Positions 12,330-24,125 of a stretch of 64,000 nt of DNA are shown here, piece after piece; positions within the stretch are counted from its first letter, which is position 1, and each line of letters starts with the position of its first letter. The stretch spans positions 33,518,925-33,582,924 of the forward strand of contig CM065691.1 in NCBI GenBank assembly GCA_017654935.2, given 5' to 3'. A program made the position numbers and the translations under genes. The DNA comes from Phymorhynchus buccinoides. Its lineage: Eukaryota; Mollusca; Gastropoda; Neogastropoda; Raphitomidae. The notes under the pieces were generated by a model, which was not told the origin of the DNA, ran no database searches, and was given only the letters and a program-made list of their open reading frames with translations.

Positions 12330-12710
12330 GTAACGACGGAACCGTCACAATGATAACGATGGTCGTTAAGCGAAAGAAGAAGAAGATGCGTTTCTGTTAT
12401 GTTTTGTTGTTGTTGTTGTAAAACTTAAAGTGTTCTAGTCGCCACGGCATAAATCACTGAACCGATCATGATGGAATATGCATAATTGGGTTGGGGAAGA
12501 ACTCTTGTGGTTGGCTGAGAGTACAGTATACAATCAAACTTTTGCACAATCTTTTAATCATGTATGTCTCATGGCAAAAACATATACGTATTCGTGTATC
12601 AACATTTGCAAGGAAAACATGGGTAGGCCTAGGCCTAATATGTGGATTGATAGAGTAAACAAAATACAAGGATAATACAGTGAAGTCAAATAGACCTATG
12701 CTTGTATAAT

Positions 12711-12868
<158 letters not shown>

Positions 12869-13097
12869 GCTTCAACTTGCGTGTGCATATGACATCAGGT
12901 TTGATTTTATTATCTTAGTATGTATGACTGTGTTTTGCACGCTCTTTATTTTGCTTTCTTTGTTCCTTTCTTTAAAATTTTTTTTTTAAAGAGGGCTGTA
13001 GAAAAAGAGGGCTGTAGAAAGAGGGCTGTAGAAAAAGCATGTACTATTTGCTGATTCTATTATCCTCTATAAATAAAATTCATTCAATTCATTTCAA

Positions 13098-13435
13098 TTC
13101 AAACCTCACCCCTGTGGGGATGCCGGGGGGGGGGGTCTTTCGTACATATAGTTCCCCCACCTTCTGGAAGTTCTGTGCTTGTAACTTCCTCTAATTCTGT
13201 CACTCTCTTTGACTCTGCCATTTCCCTTTGCTTACTGTCATCTGCTATCATTCTGCCTTACCGGTCCATTCTCCTGCCTTTTTTCTATAAATTCTTACAA
13301 AGATTTCTTCAGCCGAAGTCGAACATGCTGGGCCTAACTATTTCTTAGTTAGGCGCATAACAGCAGTATGACGCATCTACGCTCATGTGACAGGAAACTG
13401 TCTGAGCGAACAAAGAAGAAGAAGAAGAATTCAAA
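13098..13435 (+). mobile_element. SINE-GAA, divergent copy
   Basis: Shares CTTCTGGAAGTTCTGTGCTT, GTAACTTCCTCTAAT, TTGACTCTGCC, TTTCCCTTTGCTTACTGTCA and CCATTCTCCTGCCTTTTTTC with the other copies. It ends in AAGAAGAAGAAGAA. The tail half is rearranged. Confidence 0.75.
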
Positions 13436-13610
13436 CCTCTCTCTCTCTCTCTCTCTCCTCGTTGTTTTTCTGTTGTTCTCATGATACCTTTCTCATTTCT
13501 ATTTATCTTCTTTTTATGCACCGGATAAAAAGAAAGATTGCTGCTGAATCATTATTCCGTTTTTACCTTCATCGAAAAAAACATACATTCTTTCGCTTGT
13601 TCAACACACA

Positions 13611-13791
<181 letters not shown>

Positions 13792-14088
13792 CCCCCTCTC
13801 TCTCCATAAACAGAAACAAAAAGGTACAGTCTATATACAGTAAACAATGCACTTTGAAATTCCATTCAGTGCAGCACGTGTATGCGTACGTAGGTGCGCG
13901 CGCGCACGCGTGTGATTGTGTAGGTGTGTAGGCCTATCCAAAGACTATTGGAAGAGAGAAGAAGTATGCAATAGGAATACAGAGACGAGAAAGAAGAAGG
14001 AGCGAGAAAAGGGAAAAAATGTCAACAAATAATCCATTTTTACTGGGTTTTTTTGTTATAAGGTAGACTAATCGATATATTCGTTTTT

Positions 14089-14662
14089 AGTCCCCGAGCC
14101 GAAGGTTCGGGGAACTATTGTTTCTGTCTGGTCCGTCCGGTGTCCGTCCGTCCGTCCGTCCGTCCGTCCGGTGTCCGTCCGGCTATTCGTCCGTTTTTCT
14201 CAAAAACTATTCAGTCTATCATCATCAAATTTGGCATACTAGTTTGCCAAGAGGCAAGCTATCCACTGATGTATTTAGTTTTACATTAATGTCAAGGTCG
14301 CGCCAGTTACGGGGTTCAACCCCCAGAACACATAATCGCTAATATCTGGCGAAGTTTTGCATGTATTTCAATGCAGTTTTTTCCACAACATTTCTTGATG
14401 AATGGTCTATAACACAGTTGTCATGAATTTTTCTGTGCGCTCGTGTGCGCATGATCGCGCGCGCTCAAATCACGGGTCCGAACCCCAAGGCTATATATAA
14501 AAAAAACCTATTCAGTTACGTGCTGTTTTGATGCGTTTTTAATGTAGTTACGTGCTGTTTTGATGCGTTTTTATGTATGTGTACAGCCGACACATTCCGA
14601 TTTCGGAGTAGCTCGGCGATGCTGCGAGGGGACTTTGCAGCCGCTCGGAGTTGCACTTGTTC
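14089..14662 (+). mobile_element. EL580 repeat, copy 1
   Basis: Starts with the hairpin-forming CCCCGAGCCGAAGGTTCGGG, then GTCCGTCC-rich sequence, CTCAAAAACTATTCAGTCTA, ATGTCAAGGTCGCGCCAGTT, and ends with CCGATTTCGGAGTAGCTCGG and CTCGGAGTTGCACTTGTT. Two opposite-strand copies lie at 25275-25842 and 27747-28306. No ORF and no clear TIRs, so a SINE-like or other non-autonomous element of unknown class. Confidence 0.8.
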
Positions 14663-14698
14663 TCTCTTTCTTTTGTTGGCCTTTTACTCCAATGGCTT

Positions 14699-14944
14699 CT
14701 AACCCTTTCGCCGCCAGCCACATTTCACCCAAAATATTCCATTACATTTACCTGGGTAGAGAACAAAATCCATCTGCAGTATTGGGGATTCTTCTGTGAA
14801 ATATATACAATAAGGTCTATCTTACTTCTCAAAACTAAGACAATAGGGACTTTGGATAATAGACCACAATTTGATGCCTTTTAGTGACATAGGTGTTAAA
14901 ATCACTGTGGTGCTAAAATGCGACTTTGGCGGTGAAAGGGTTAA
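14699..14944. mobile_element. TTAA-245 MITE, copy 2
   Basis: AACCCTTTCGCCGCCAGCCA to TGGCGGTGAAAGGGTTAA. The left target site reads CTAA (one change), the right is TTAA. It lies 36 bp beyond EL580 copy 1. Confidence 0.85.
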
Positions 14945-15165
14945 TCATTGGTTGTCATTAGTTTGAAGTTGGGGCCAATAATAAAGCGAGAGTTGTACGA
15001 TCAAAAATATATATAAATAATAATTAATAATCCTTAGTCTACATAAGCGCATAATCTTGCTAAACAACTCAATGCGCTTTTCACTTAGCATTCGTACAAA
15101 CATTTCTACGCACTGCATATAATCATAACACAACACACTAACACCAACCTCCTTTCCCTACCACC

Positions 15166-15192
15166 CCCCCCCCCACCCCCCCCCCCCCCCCC
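15166..15192 (+). repeat. Poly-C tract
   Basis: C run interrupted by A. Confidence 0.9.
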
Positions 15193-15213
15193 AACCATCC
15201 TCCTCCGCGCACC

Positions 15214-15217
15214 GATA

Positions 15218-15259
<42 letters not shown>

Positions 15260-15312
15260 GTACATTTATATAGCGCTTTACCTCAGATGAGCCCAAAGCG
15301 CTTTACAATCAA
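15214..15312 (-). mobile_element. LINE 3' tail, minus orientation
   Basis: (ATA)n/(AAT)n followed by TTTATATAGCGCTTTACCTC and CCCAAAGCGCTTTACA. This is the reverse complement of the GCGCTATATAAATnn(ATT)n terminus seen at 3060-3125. Confidence 0.7.
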
Positions 15313-15396
15313 TTATTCATCAACAAATAGACAACAAAAACACAATTCAAGAATTACACCAGCCAGCAACAACTCATATACAAAGCAACTCTCTCA

Positions 15397-15585
<189 letters not shown>

Positions 15586-15705
15586 AACACACATACAAAC
15601 ACATTTATCGACACCGACTCGTTCATCCCCCATTCAATGAATGATTTTGAACAGCAAAATATTTTGTGAATGACTATGACTCTAAAAACTAGGTAGCATT
15701 TTCAC

Positions 15706-15840
15706 TGCGGCCACACGTCCACCAAAATCGCACGACTGTACGATACGATTCGATCACGTGATCTCGATGCGCGAATCACATTTGTTCTTGGAGACCACGT
15801 GATCGAATCGTGCGATTTTAGTGGACGTGTGGCTGGCCGT
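15706..15840. mobile_element. Foldback MITE with CGGCCACACGTCCAC ends
   Basis: The left arm (CCACACGTCCACCAAAATCG, CACG, ATTCGATCACGTG) is the inverse of the right arm (CACGTGATCGAATCGTGCGA, TTTTAGTGGACGTGTGG). No ORF. Confidence 0.7.
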
Positions 15841-16040
15841 TTAGTGCTGCAGCCAAAGGGACCAGTTAGCTTTTTGGGACCTTCCCCCAACGTCAGCTGT
15901 CCTCACGTCCTATTGGCCAAGAGAGTGGGTATGTACCACGGGCAAGGCTTTTAACTATGCACACACTTTTAGCCCACCCGTTCAGAAAAGCTGTCTTTTT
16001 TCTCTTTTTTTTTTTGCTATTTGAAAGTCATAGTCGGACA
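15838..16040 (+). mobile_element. SINE-M, diverged copy
   Basis: Shares GCTGCAGCCAAAGGGA, GGGACCTTCCCCCAACG and GAGAGTGGGTATGTACC with copies at 27290 and 51985. It begins exactly at the edge of the foldback MITE. Class unknown, non-coding. Confidence 0.65.
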
Positions 16041-16261
16041 CGACATACTAGCATACACATACAAAGATTTGTTTCCATACAAAAAAAAGAAAGACACTTT
16101 ATCCAGTACAAGACCCGATGGTTGATTGATGACAAAAGTGGTCAAAAGCATATTTATCTCATTTCCATCTGAAAGGTACGGTTATTCTTGTTAAAGCCAC
16201 GATACTCCAAACACCAAACTAACATCAGATGCACTTGCAAATCCGCTAACCATCTTGTTTC

Positions 16262-16502
16262 ATGTATTGGGTATTAGGGTATTAGGTACTTTATAGTCAC
16301 AGAGGCATCTCTGTGAAATTCGGGTTGCTCCCACCTGGAGAGCGCGTCCGGCAGCCAGAGGCGCGCCACCCTTTTTGGGGGCATGCGCTTCTTTGTGTGA
16401 CTGATGAGGAAGGAAAGGGGTGGGGGTGGGGGTAAATTTTGACCAAATGACAACTTTTTCGTTGCCACTGGGATTAACGTGTGCTAAGTGCATGGGCACA
16501 CG

Positions 16503-16533
<31 letters not shown>

Positions 16534-16708
16534 TCCACATTCAGACCGTTATGGCCTAGTGTAAAGTGAGAGGAAAAATCCCCTGTACCCAGGTTCGAAC
16601 TCGGGTTCACTTGACACGAGGCGAACGCGTTACCACTGTGCCACTGTGCCACTCTACACTACACTTGACACGAGGCGAACGCGTTACCACTGTGCCACTC
16701 TACACTAC
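16262..16708 (-). mobile_element. SINE-t with duplicated tRNA-like head
   Basis: Full-length minus-strand copy. The B box (GGTTCGAACTCGGG in plus view) is followed by the A-box region, and the head segment TTGACACGAGGCGAACGCGT plus TACCACTGTGCCACT appears twice, 54 bp apart, so two A-box regions precede one B box. Confidence 0.85.
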
Positions 16709-17161
16709 ATGTGCGCCTTGTGTGCGTGTGTGTATGTGTATGTGTGGTGGTGGTGGGGTGTCTAAAACAAAAAGGAGACTGGCTGAAATATTTGAGATGA
16801 AAGACGTACGACCCGGATAGGGAAAAAAAAGAATGAAAAACAAACAAACAAAACAAAGGCAGGGAACGGGGCGTAGAGGACTTGAAGGTTGCAAACAGTA
16901 GGGGATGTGATGGGGGTGGGTGTTAGAACGGGAGGTTACTCTGTTAAAAGGCCAGCCAACTACACTGTCTCATTCACTCGAAGCCGCCCTATCCGCCTGG
17001 ACTACTACATAGAATAAGTGCCCGGTTGAGCAACCAGGGTAGAGAGAGAGAGAGAGATAGAGCAGTTTTAGTTTTCTTTGGCTAATTATGGCGGCGATTT
17101 TGTTTTAATTGAGAAGAATTTTTTTATAATTAAGAAGTTGAATTAACACTTGATCATCATC

Positions 17162-17215
17162 ATGACCGCTGCTACGTATATTCAGTTTGTGACGTACGTC
17201 GTCTTAATTTGTTCG
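17162..17215 (+). CDS. PDGF/VEGF-like gene, putative exon 1 (signal peptide)
   Basis: ATG with A at -3 opens MTAATYIQFVTYVVLICS, a short hydrophobic stretch typical of a signal peptide, and is cut by a consensus donor (TTCG then GTAAGT) in phase 0. That phase fits the exon at 29174, whose first residues IQAQAPS would supply a signal-peptidase site after AQA. The intron would be about 12 kb and full of repeats. The link to the growth-factor gene is an inference; the exon could belong to another secreted protein. Confidence 0.45.
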
Positions 17216-17743
17216 GTAAGTTCAGTAGTTTTGTTTTATTGAGTTTTATTATTGATTTTGTGTGTGTGTGCGTTTGTTCAGTTTTTTTTAAATTTGGTTT
17301 TATTACCTTTTCCAAGAAAGTTGCGTTTTTACTTTCTTTTTTTTTTTGGTGGTGCTTTTGTTTGCTTGTCTTTTTTTAAAAAACTTCATAACTTAACAAA
17401 AACACATACGAGGATTGAAATCAAATTTGCTTGAGGAGTTTGTTTCACCTAAAGCAAGCCTATTTTCTGTTCGATTATTGAATTCATCTAGAGTGTCGAT
17501 AAAAACACACATATTTATAAAAAAGAAAGAAATAATAACACATTTTACATTTTTAAAAAATCGTCATAACACATAGTATTGATGAAATAATAAAATTTGC
17601 CTTTGAAAAAATAAGAACTCACAATATCCGTGACAAAATAACAAAATTTACTTTCGAGATATAAAACATAAAAGAAATACAATATTGATAGAATAATGAC
17701 AAATGTATTTTCGAGAAATAATAACAAAAAACATTGAGACATC

Positions 17744-17946
17744 CATGTATGTATGTATGTATGTATGTATGTATGTATGTCTGTCTGTATGTATGTATGT
17801 ATGTATGTATGTATGTATGTATGTATGTATGTATGTATGTATGTCTGTCTGTATGTATGTATGTATGTATGTATGTATGTATGTATGTATGTATGTCTGT
17901 CTGTCTGTCTGTCTGTCTGTATGTATGTATGTATGTATGTATGTAT
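17744..17946 (+). repeat. (GTAT)n microsatellite
   Basis: GTAT tetranucleotide array with GTCT interruptions. The Met-Tyr-Val-Cys and His-Thr-Tyr-Ile frames are artefacts. Confidence 0.97.
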
Positions 17947-17956
17947 CCTTTTACTT

Positions 17957-18152
17957 GTGGCGGTGCCATAGCCGATGAAGTTTAACCGAGGCGTGGTCAC
18001 CGCTACAACTATCTGTATTAATAAAAAAATCGGGACTTTACTGGTTTCGTACTGCCTCCGGGCATTGCCTCCAGTATTGTTCCCACCATATTTGTATTTA
18101 CAAATGTCCCATATGTGTCTGATTCAGACCAAGAGGACGTAAAACTCCATTT
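17957..18152 (-). mobile_element. SINE-U, near full-length
   Basis: The plus strand shows GGTGCCATAGCCGATGAAGT, AACCGAGGCGTGGTCACCGC, GCCTCCGGGCATTGCCTCCA, TCCCATATGTGTCTG and AGAGGACGTAAAA, all inverse to the copy at 23590. It is hemmed by GTAT microsatellites on both sides (17744-17946 and 18153-18277), suggesting the SINE inserted into, or seeded, the array. Confidence 0.8.
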
Positions 18153-18277
18153 TCATGTATGTATGTATGTATGTATGTATGTATGTATGTATGTATGTAT
18201 GTATGTATGTATGTATGTATGTATACAATCATACAAGCGTATACATGTATGCATGTATGCATGTATGTATGTATGTT
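18153..18277 (+). repeat. (GTAT)n microsatellite, second block
   Basis: GTAT array interrupted at 18224-18240, then GTAT/GCAT variants. Confidence 0.95.
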
Positions 18278-18901
18278 TCTTTCTTTTTATTGATTGATTG
18301 TTGGTTATTTAGCAGATTTGGTGTAAAAGTCAAGCACATATTTTGATGACATTTTTAAGGACAGCTTGGGTTTTATTCTATTAGTAGGCACAGTCTTTGA
18401 AAAACAGATAGTTCATCGGGTTTATTATTCGGATGTGTAGAATCAATTTTGTTTTTACATCTCATGTTAAAGTTATGAGCAGTTTTCTTTTACTAACTCT
18501 TTTGCGGACGGTTAGGGGATTATCGTTCAAATAATATTGTACAGTTTTTAATTTGATTAATCCTGTATGAATGCTTTATTTACTTAGATTTTTTTTCCCA
18601 ATTCTATTTTAAAAAGAAGACAAACAAACAAGCAAACAAAAAAACATAAGCATCAACGTCTACAAAATCTGTTGATTCCGAACAGTTTACAAATAACAAC
18701 TTACGTATGCATATTACTTTTTTCTAATTAGTTTTCATAATGAAAAGTATTCTCTCGTTGACTTGAAGTTCGGTTGTTTCGTGATGACAGGTTGGAGATT
18801 GTAGAATTAAAATTTATGTTTTGTTGACAGTTCGTTTTTCATGATTGCTTTTTTTTCCTTCTTTTTCTAAACGATCCTTATATTCGTTAGTAATAACAAC
18901 C
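18278..18901. other. Non-coding stretch
   Basis: T-rich, no repeat or exon recognised. It would be intron 1 of the growth-factor model. Confidence 0.4.
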
Positions 18902-19297
18902 TTAAAGGGCCAGTCACACACATAGAATCGTATTTGAATACGATGCGATTTTGACGAGATGTGAGTCATAAATCACGTGAAATTCATGTATTGGGTCTAC
19001 TACTTGAGCGAAAATAGCAGAATTATTTTTTAGACAGGAAGTATTTCACGTGAGTCATGACTCACTTTATCCTCCGAAGTCGGAGTGTGGCTGACCACAT
19101 GGCGGGGTAATAAAAAAACCCGGTCACACACGTAATGTTCTCATCCCTAGCTGGTGCATTTGTACCATAGTGTTCAAGTGCTGGGATAATCCCTGGAGTC
19201 TTTTAGCCAGGGTACGACAACAACAACAACAACAACGTGACTCACCTCGTCAACATCGCATAGCACTCAGATACGAATGTGTGTGGCTGGCCCTTAA
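18902..19297. mobile_element. TTAA-flanked MITE split by a SINE
   Basis: Outer ends TTAAAGGGCCAGTCACACAC and GTGTGTGGCTGGCCCTTAA are inverted repeats with TTAA at both borders. Internal arms resemble the foldback at 5381. It is interrupted at 19066-19237 by a SINE-CAA copy flanked by TGACTCAC on both sides. Confidence 0.75.
19066..19237 (+). mobile_element. SINE-CAA inserted in a MITE
   Basis: TCCTCCGAAGTCGGAGTGTG to a (CAA)n tail, with the 8-bp direct repeat TGACTCAC at 19058-19065 and 19238-19245. The tail and target duplication show retroposition. Confidence 0.85.
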
Positions 19298-19375
19298 GAG
19301 GTGCATTGAAGTTTGGTTGAGACAATGCATTGAAAGGTGGTACGTTACTGAAGCTGATGGTGTACGTAGCTATGA

Positions 19376-19623
19376 TGAACCCTTTCACCGCCAAAGTCAT
19401 ATTTTAGCACCACAGTGATTTAACACCTATGTCACTAAAAGGCATCAAATTGGGGTCTATTATCCAAAGACCCTATTGTCTTAGTTTTGGGAAGTAAGGA
19501 TAGACCTTATTTTATATATAAGTCACAGAAGAATCCCCAATACTTCAGATGGATTTTGTTCTCTACCCAGGTAAATGTAATGGAAATTTGTGGCTGAAAT
19601 ATGGCTGGCGGTGAAAGGGTTAA
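19376..19623. mobile_element. TTAA-245 MITE, copy 3
   Basis: CCCTTTCACCGCCA to TGGCGGTGAAAGGGTTAA; the left target site is mutated to TGAA. Inverted relative to copies 2 and 4. Confidence 0.85.
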
Positions 19624-20462
19624 GGTGAGTCGGTGAGTATGGCAACACATCTTCTACTACTTTCTGTGCATCCCATGAATTAACTATAACCTAGGAAAGG
19701 GGTGAGGAGGGGTGTGGAGAGAGAGAGAGGGAAAGGGTGCCGAATCGAAACAAGAACTGTGGTTGGGAAAAAGCGGCGGAGGACATGACTTTATTGCTAC
19801 ACTCGCCGCAACTTTGTTGCAGTTGTTCTTGTTGCTAAACTGTTCTTCGTTTTTGTAGAAAACAAACAAACAAACAAACATTGTCATAAATGTGTTGTCA
19901 ACACCCCCTTTCACAGTATTGGTTCATTGCGTTCTTTCCGTCTTGCCGTTATCTTCTACTATTACTGAATGCATTTGTCTTAATTGTGTAAATGGATGAA
20001 CATTAACGTTAAATAATAAAAAACGATAAAGGTTTTTAAGTGCTCAATCTGCAGTAAGAAAGGCAAGACTGAAAAAAACGGAAAGTACCGAGAAATGGAG
20101 GAGGGGGGGATGTTGATCTGCATCTTTGTCGAAACTGCGTAGTAGGCTTGGGTGGGGTTGGGAAGGGAGAGTGTGGGGGGGGGGTGGGGGGGGGGGGGGG
20201 GTAGGGTAGCGGATGACGTTTTGGAAGGATGGGCGTGTTATCATTTAAAGTTCTATTCGAAATAAAGAACCTTTGGAGTAAGGCGGAACTGAAACCTTGC
20301 AGTGGTTGCTGGATGCTGGATGCAAGGAAACCATTCACGCACTATGCCGTGTTATTTTCCTAACAATGAAGCTATTCCGAACAAATTATATATACAGTAA
20401 TGGTGGTGTTGCGGGTTAAGAGGCTTTCTGATGCAACAAATTAAGCCTAATGGATTCAGCTT
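19624..20462. other. Non-coding stretch with poly-G
   Basis: Holds a G-rich tract at 20173-20203. No exon or element recognised. Confidence 0.4.
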
Positions 20463-20712
20463 TTAACCCTTTCACCGCCAGCCATATTATTTCAGCCAAA
20501 CATTTCCATTCAACTTACTTGCGAAGAGAACAAAATCCATCTGCAGTATTGGGGATTCTCCTGTGACATTACATAAAATAAGGTCTATCCTTACTTCCCA
20601 AAACTAAGACAATAGGGTCTTAAGATAATAGACTCCAATTTGATGCCTTTTAGTGATATAGGTGTTAAATCACTGTGGTGCTAAAATGCGACTTTGGCGG
20701 TGAAAGGGTTAA
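20463..20712. mobile_element. TTAA-245 MITE, copy 4
   Basis: Intact TTAA on both sides and matching TIRs. Confidence 0.9.
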
Positions 20713-20919
20713 ACCCGATAGCATGAGGGAGGGTGTTATTTTGCCGGAAATGTGCGTGGCAACACGTCCTGTCTAATTATTGAAACAGAATCGGGGACTT
20801 TATCCACGTCTGACCCTTTATAATAAACAACACGTAAACACTGGGCAATTAGCGGAAAGCACAACACAGACGCCTTTTGTGTGGAATAGGCCCAGCATCT
20901 CGTTAACATTAACAACAAT

Positions 20920-21086
20920 ATTTATATATATATATATATATATTGAAAGTTTAATGGTGTGTTTGTTTTTTTTTCTTCTTCAATTCTTGATCGTTTTTAT
21001 ATATATATATTACAACTACATTCTCGAAAGCTTGAATTAAAATTGGAACGACCACGGATTTGTTGTAGTTTTCTTTATTTTTGTGT

Positions 21087-21145
<59 letters not shown>

Positions 21146-21234
21146 TACTGTCTGTCCCGCGTCCAAGGCCAAAAGCCGAAATATTGGGAATAGTCTACAT
21201 TCTTTCTTGTTAGTTTTCATTCTCTTTTTTTTGT

Positions 21235-21301
<67 letters not shown>

Positions 21302-21412
21302 ACTAGAGATTAAAAAAAGAATAAACAAGCACAACAGATATTCCCAATATTTCGATGGTTTATTCACATCTTCCTCGGGGGACACTTTTCTTCAAAAAAG
21401 ATATATATATAT
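20920..21412. repeat. (AT)n microsatellites
   Basis: AT tracts at about 20921-20942, 21089-21142, 21238-21299 and 21402-21415. ATATTGGGAATA (21180) and TATTCCCAATAT (21338) lie inverted between them. Confidence 0.9.
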
Positions 21413-21414
21413 AT

Positions 21415-21600
21415 ATCCTCTGAAGTCGGAGTGTGGCTGCCCACGTGGCGGGGTAATAAAAAACGGGCCACACAGGTAATGTTCTCATCCCTAGCTGGTG
21501 CATTTGTACCGCGTAGTGTTCAAGTGCTTCGGCTGTTGGGATATGATACCTGGAGTCTTTAAGCCAGGGTAAGACAACAACAACAACAACAACAACAACA
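21415..21600 (+). mobile_element. SINE-CAA copy
   Basis: CCTCTGAAGTCGGAGTGTGG to a long (CAA)n tail ending at 21600. It abuts the (AT)n tract. Confidence 0.85.
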
Positions 21601-21752
21601 TAATTATATATAGTGATTATTATGTCTGAGGCTGGGATGGAAACTGACTGTCAGACTGTCGAAAGAGGAATGTTCAGGATGGCTACCATTTTCCAAATTA
21701 CTCACTTTTTTTTTCTTTGCAAAATCTTCAGATGCGTGTATTCTTAAAACAG

Positions 21753-21970
21753 TAGGGGAAGACGGGGTAAAAAGCGCATGGGCGGGTAAGAAGCCCACCC
21801 CAATTATCTCATGAAATGAAGCAAATTTCAGTCTCATTTTGCCCATGAGACGAGCGTTAATGTCTAGCATTCGTCTCATGGGCAAATTTGACTGAAATTT
21901 TCTTTATTTCATGAGATAATTGGGGTGGGCTTCTTACCCGCCCATGCGCTTTTTACCCCGTCTTCCCCTA
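21753..21970. mobile_element. Pal218 MITE, copy 2
   Basis: TA-flanked palindrome starting GGGGAAGACGGGG. Arms of about 98 bp match almost without mismatch. Confidence 0.9.
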
Positions 21971-22019
21971 CCTGAGCCTACCCTTCTTATTAACAAAGAG
22001 CATATTTGAGCATATTTCA

Positions 22020-22503
22020 TAGGTATGAAAAATTTCAGTTTACTGCTGGCACCGTTCCTCCAGCCTACAGGACTCAAAAGTTAGAGCATTTGAAATGCAA
22101 TAATAGGAAAATTGTTTAAAACTTTTGTGTCCCTATGTCTTTGAACCGAACATTAAAAATCAAAAACCTGGTATCTTGATCTATGTTCTAAAAAACATAA
22201 AGAGTGCTAGCTTAGTTTCTCCTCCTTATTAGGGAGGCAATGAGGTATGAAAAATTTCAGTTTACTGCTGGCACCGTTCCTCCAGCCTACAGGACTCAAA
22301 AGTTAGAGCATTTGAAATGCAATAATCTTTGAACCGAACATTAAAATCAAAGACCAGTTATTGCCTCCCTAATAAGGAGGAGAAACTAAGCTAGCACTCT
22401 TTATGTTTTTTTAGAACATAGATCAAGATACCAAGTTAACATATAACTGGTTTTTGATTTTTAATGTTCGGTTCAAAGACATAGGGACAAAAAAGTTTTA
22501 AAC
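22020..22503. repeat. Rearranged direct and inverted repeat block
   Basis: A segment starting GGTATGAAAAATTTCAGTTT occurs twice in direct orientation (22023 and 22250). The stretch between (GTTCTAAAAAACATAAAGAG, TCCTCCTTATTAGGGAGGCA) recurs inverted at 22365-22500. The unit therefore has the form A-B-A'-B inverted. No ORF. Confidence 0.75.
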
Positions 22504-22800
22504 AAGTTCAAGTTCAAGTTTGGTTTATTCCAAAAATAACCCCCTGGGGGCACATGGAAATAAATATAAGTAACACAAATGCTATAAACAACATATTTAA
22601 TTAAGAAAAGGAAACAAAAATGCACATAAAGCAGCTAAACACGGTACATAGAGCGACAAAAATCACGTCAAAATCGATCGACCATTAGGTACCAGAAGAA
22701 TTAACAATAATACAGACTTGATTGTATTGTTCCTGAACTTATATATACAATCTCATTAGCAACAGCCCCATTCATACATATCATAATATTCAAGAACGAC
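22504..22800 (-). mobile_element. LINE 3' end with (CAAGTT)n tail
   Basis: CAAGTTCAAGTTCAAGTTTG followed by TTTATTCC is the reverse complement of the AATAAAC-(TTGAAC)n terminus common in L2/CR1-type elements. Upstream sequence is unrecognised. Confidence 0.45.
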
Positions 22801-22918
22801 GTTCTCACAAAAAGTATCTACTGTGCTATAAGAAAAAACAAAATAAAACAATTTAACGCATCTAAGTATATCCTACCTGTTAGTACTTCACTGTTTATCA
22901 TTAGGCGAAACGTGCGTA

Positions 22919-23136
22919 TAGGGGAAGACGGGGTAAAAAGCGCATGGGCGGGTAAGAAGCCCACCCCAATTATCTCATGAAATGAAACAAATTTCAGTCT
23001 CATTTTGCCCATGAGACGAGCGTTAATGTCTAGCATTCGTCTCATGGGCAAATTTGACTGAAATTTTCTTCATTTCATGAGATAATTGGGGTGGGCTTCT
23101 TACCCGCCCATGCGCTTTTTACCCCGTCTTCCCCTA
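22919..23136. mobile_element. Pal218 MITE, copy 3
   Basis: TA-flanked, near identical to copy 2, 950 bp away. Confidence 0.9.
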
Positions 23137-23449
23137 TACACATAGTAGGTGAAATGCGAGAAGGTGAAACGTGCGCACCGGCTGAAACAGGCTTGTAAAA
23201 AAAAAAAAAAGGGGGTGGGGGAATGTGCCGGTCATAGATCGGGCAAAGGACCAAAAAATAGAATAATAAAAAAAAAGAGAAAAAAGATGGATAGCAAAAT
23301 TAAATTAATGGAAAAGATTCGGTTACGTGTGCATTTTTATTTTATATTTTATAGCTTACTCATTGTAGGGAGGGGTTAGATTCGCGTCCAAACACATAAT
23401 GTCCCTAGGCCTTCGTTTCACATTGTAGCCAGTTTGGTCAAGCAGTCAC

Positions 23450-23935
23450 GATCTCTTAAAGACCCCCCACGTCACGTGTCACATTCCGTCCTATGCTTGG
23501 AAGATTTCTTAAAGACCCACCACGTCCATGAGTGAAAATCACGGTTTTCACGTGTTTTCCCTCTCTCGCTGGTAAAAATGATGAAAATGATGTTTTACGT
23601 CCTCTCGGTCATAGACACATATGGGACATTTGTAAATACAAAGATGGTGGGAACACTGGCTGCAATGCCCGGAGGCAGTGCAACACCAGTAAAGTCCCGA
23701 GTTTTTAACAATATAGATAGGTGTAGCGGTAACCACGCCTCGGTTAAACATCATCGGCTATGGTACTGCCACATTGATTTGACGCTGGTAAAAAAAATCT
23801 GAAGAAATCTTTTATAGGGAGAAGGGGGAAATACACGTGACGTGGTGGGTCTTTAAGATTTCTTACCAGCTATAAGAAGGAAGAAACGTGAAAATCATGA
23901 TTTTGACACGTGACGTGGTGGGTCTTTAAAAAAAA
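23450..23935. mobile_element. TTAAAGACCCACC-type TIR element, nested
   Basis: TTAAAGACCCMCCACGTCACGTG at 23456 and 23512 faces ACGTGACGTGGTGGGTCTTT at 23838 and 23909. A SINE-U copy (23590-23790) sits between. A solo end occurs at 34818-34842. Probably a TTAA-target MITE with duplicated ends. Confidence 0.55.
23585..23790 (+). mobile_element. SINE-U, full-length copy
   Basis: TTTTACGTCCTCTCGGTC, TATGGGACATTTGTAAATAC, AAAGATGGTGGGAAC, GCAATGCCCGGAGGCAGTGC, AAAGTCCCGAG, ACCACGCCTCGGTTAAAC. Non-coding; no obvious tRNA boxes. Confidence 0.8.
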
Positions 23936-24125
23936 AGAGTCGTTTTTGTTGTTTTTGTTGTTTTGCTGAAAGGCTTGTTATCCCTTACCCACACATTCAA
24001 CTCCAGCCGTACGACTATCTAACAGTGACGTATGTGAAGAATGAATCTGATGAAATAAGTTTACTACTAGCTTTGTTCAGTAGACTCCAATACACAACTC
24101 CGAATGTCTGACACAGAAATACAGA

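Noticed and set aside
17545..18346. MYVC and THTYI repeat frames
   Set aside because: Translations of the GTAT array.
21604..23051. Two similar frames beginning MPMRRMLDIN
   Set aside because: They are the Pal218 palindrome read through, and differ downstream of it.
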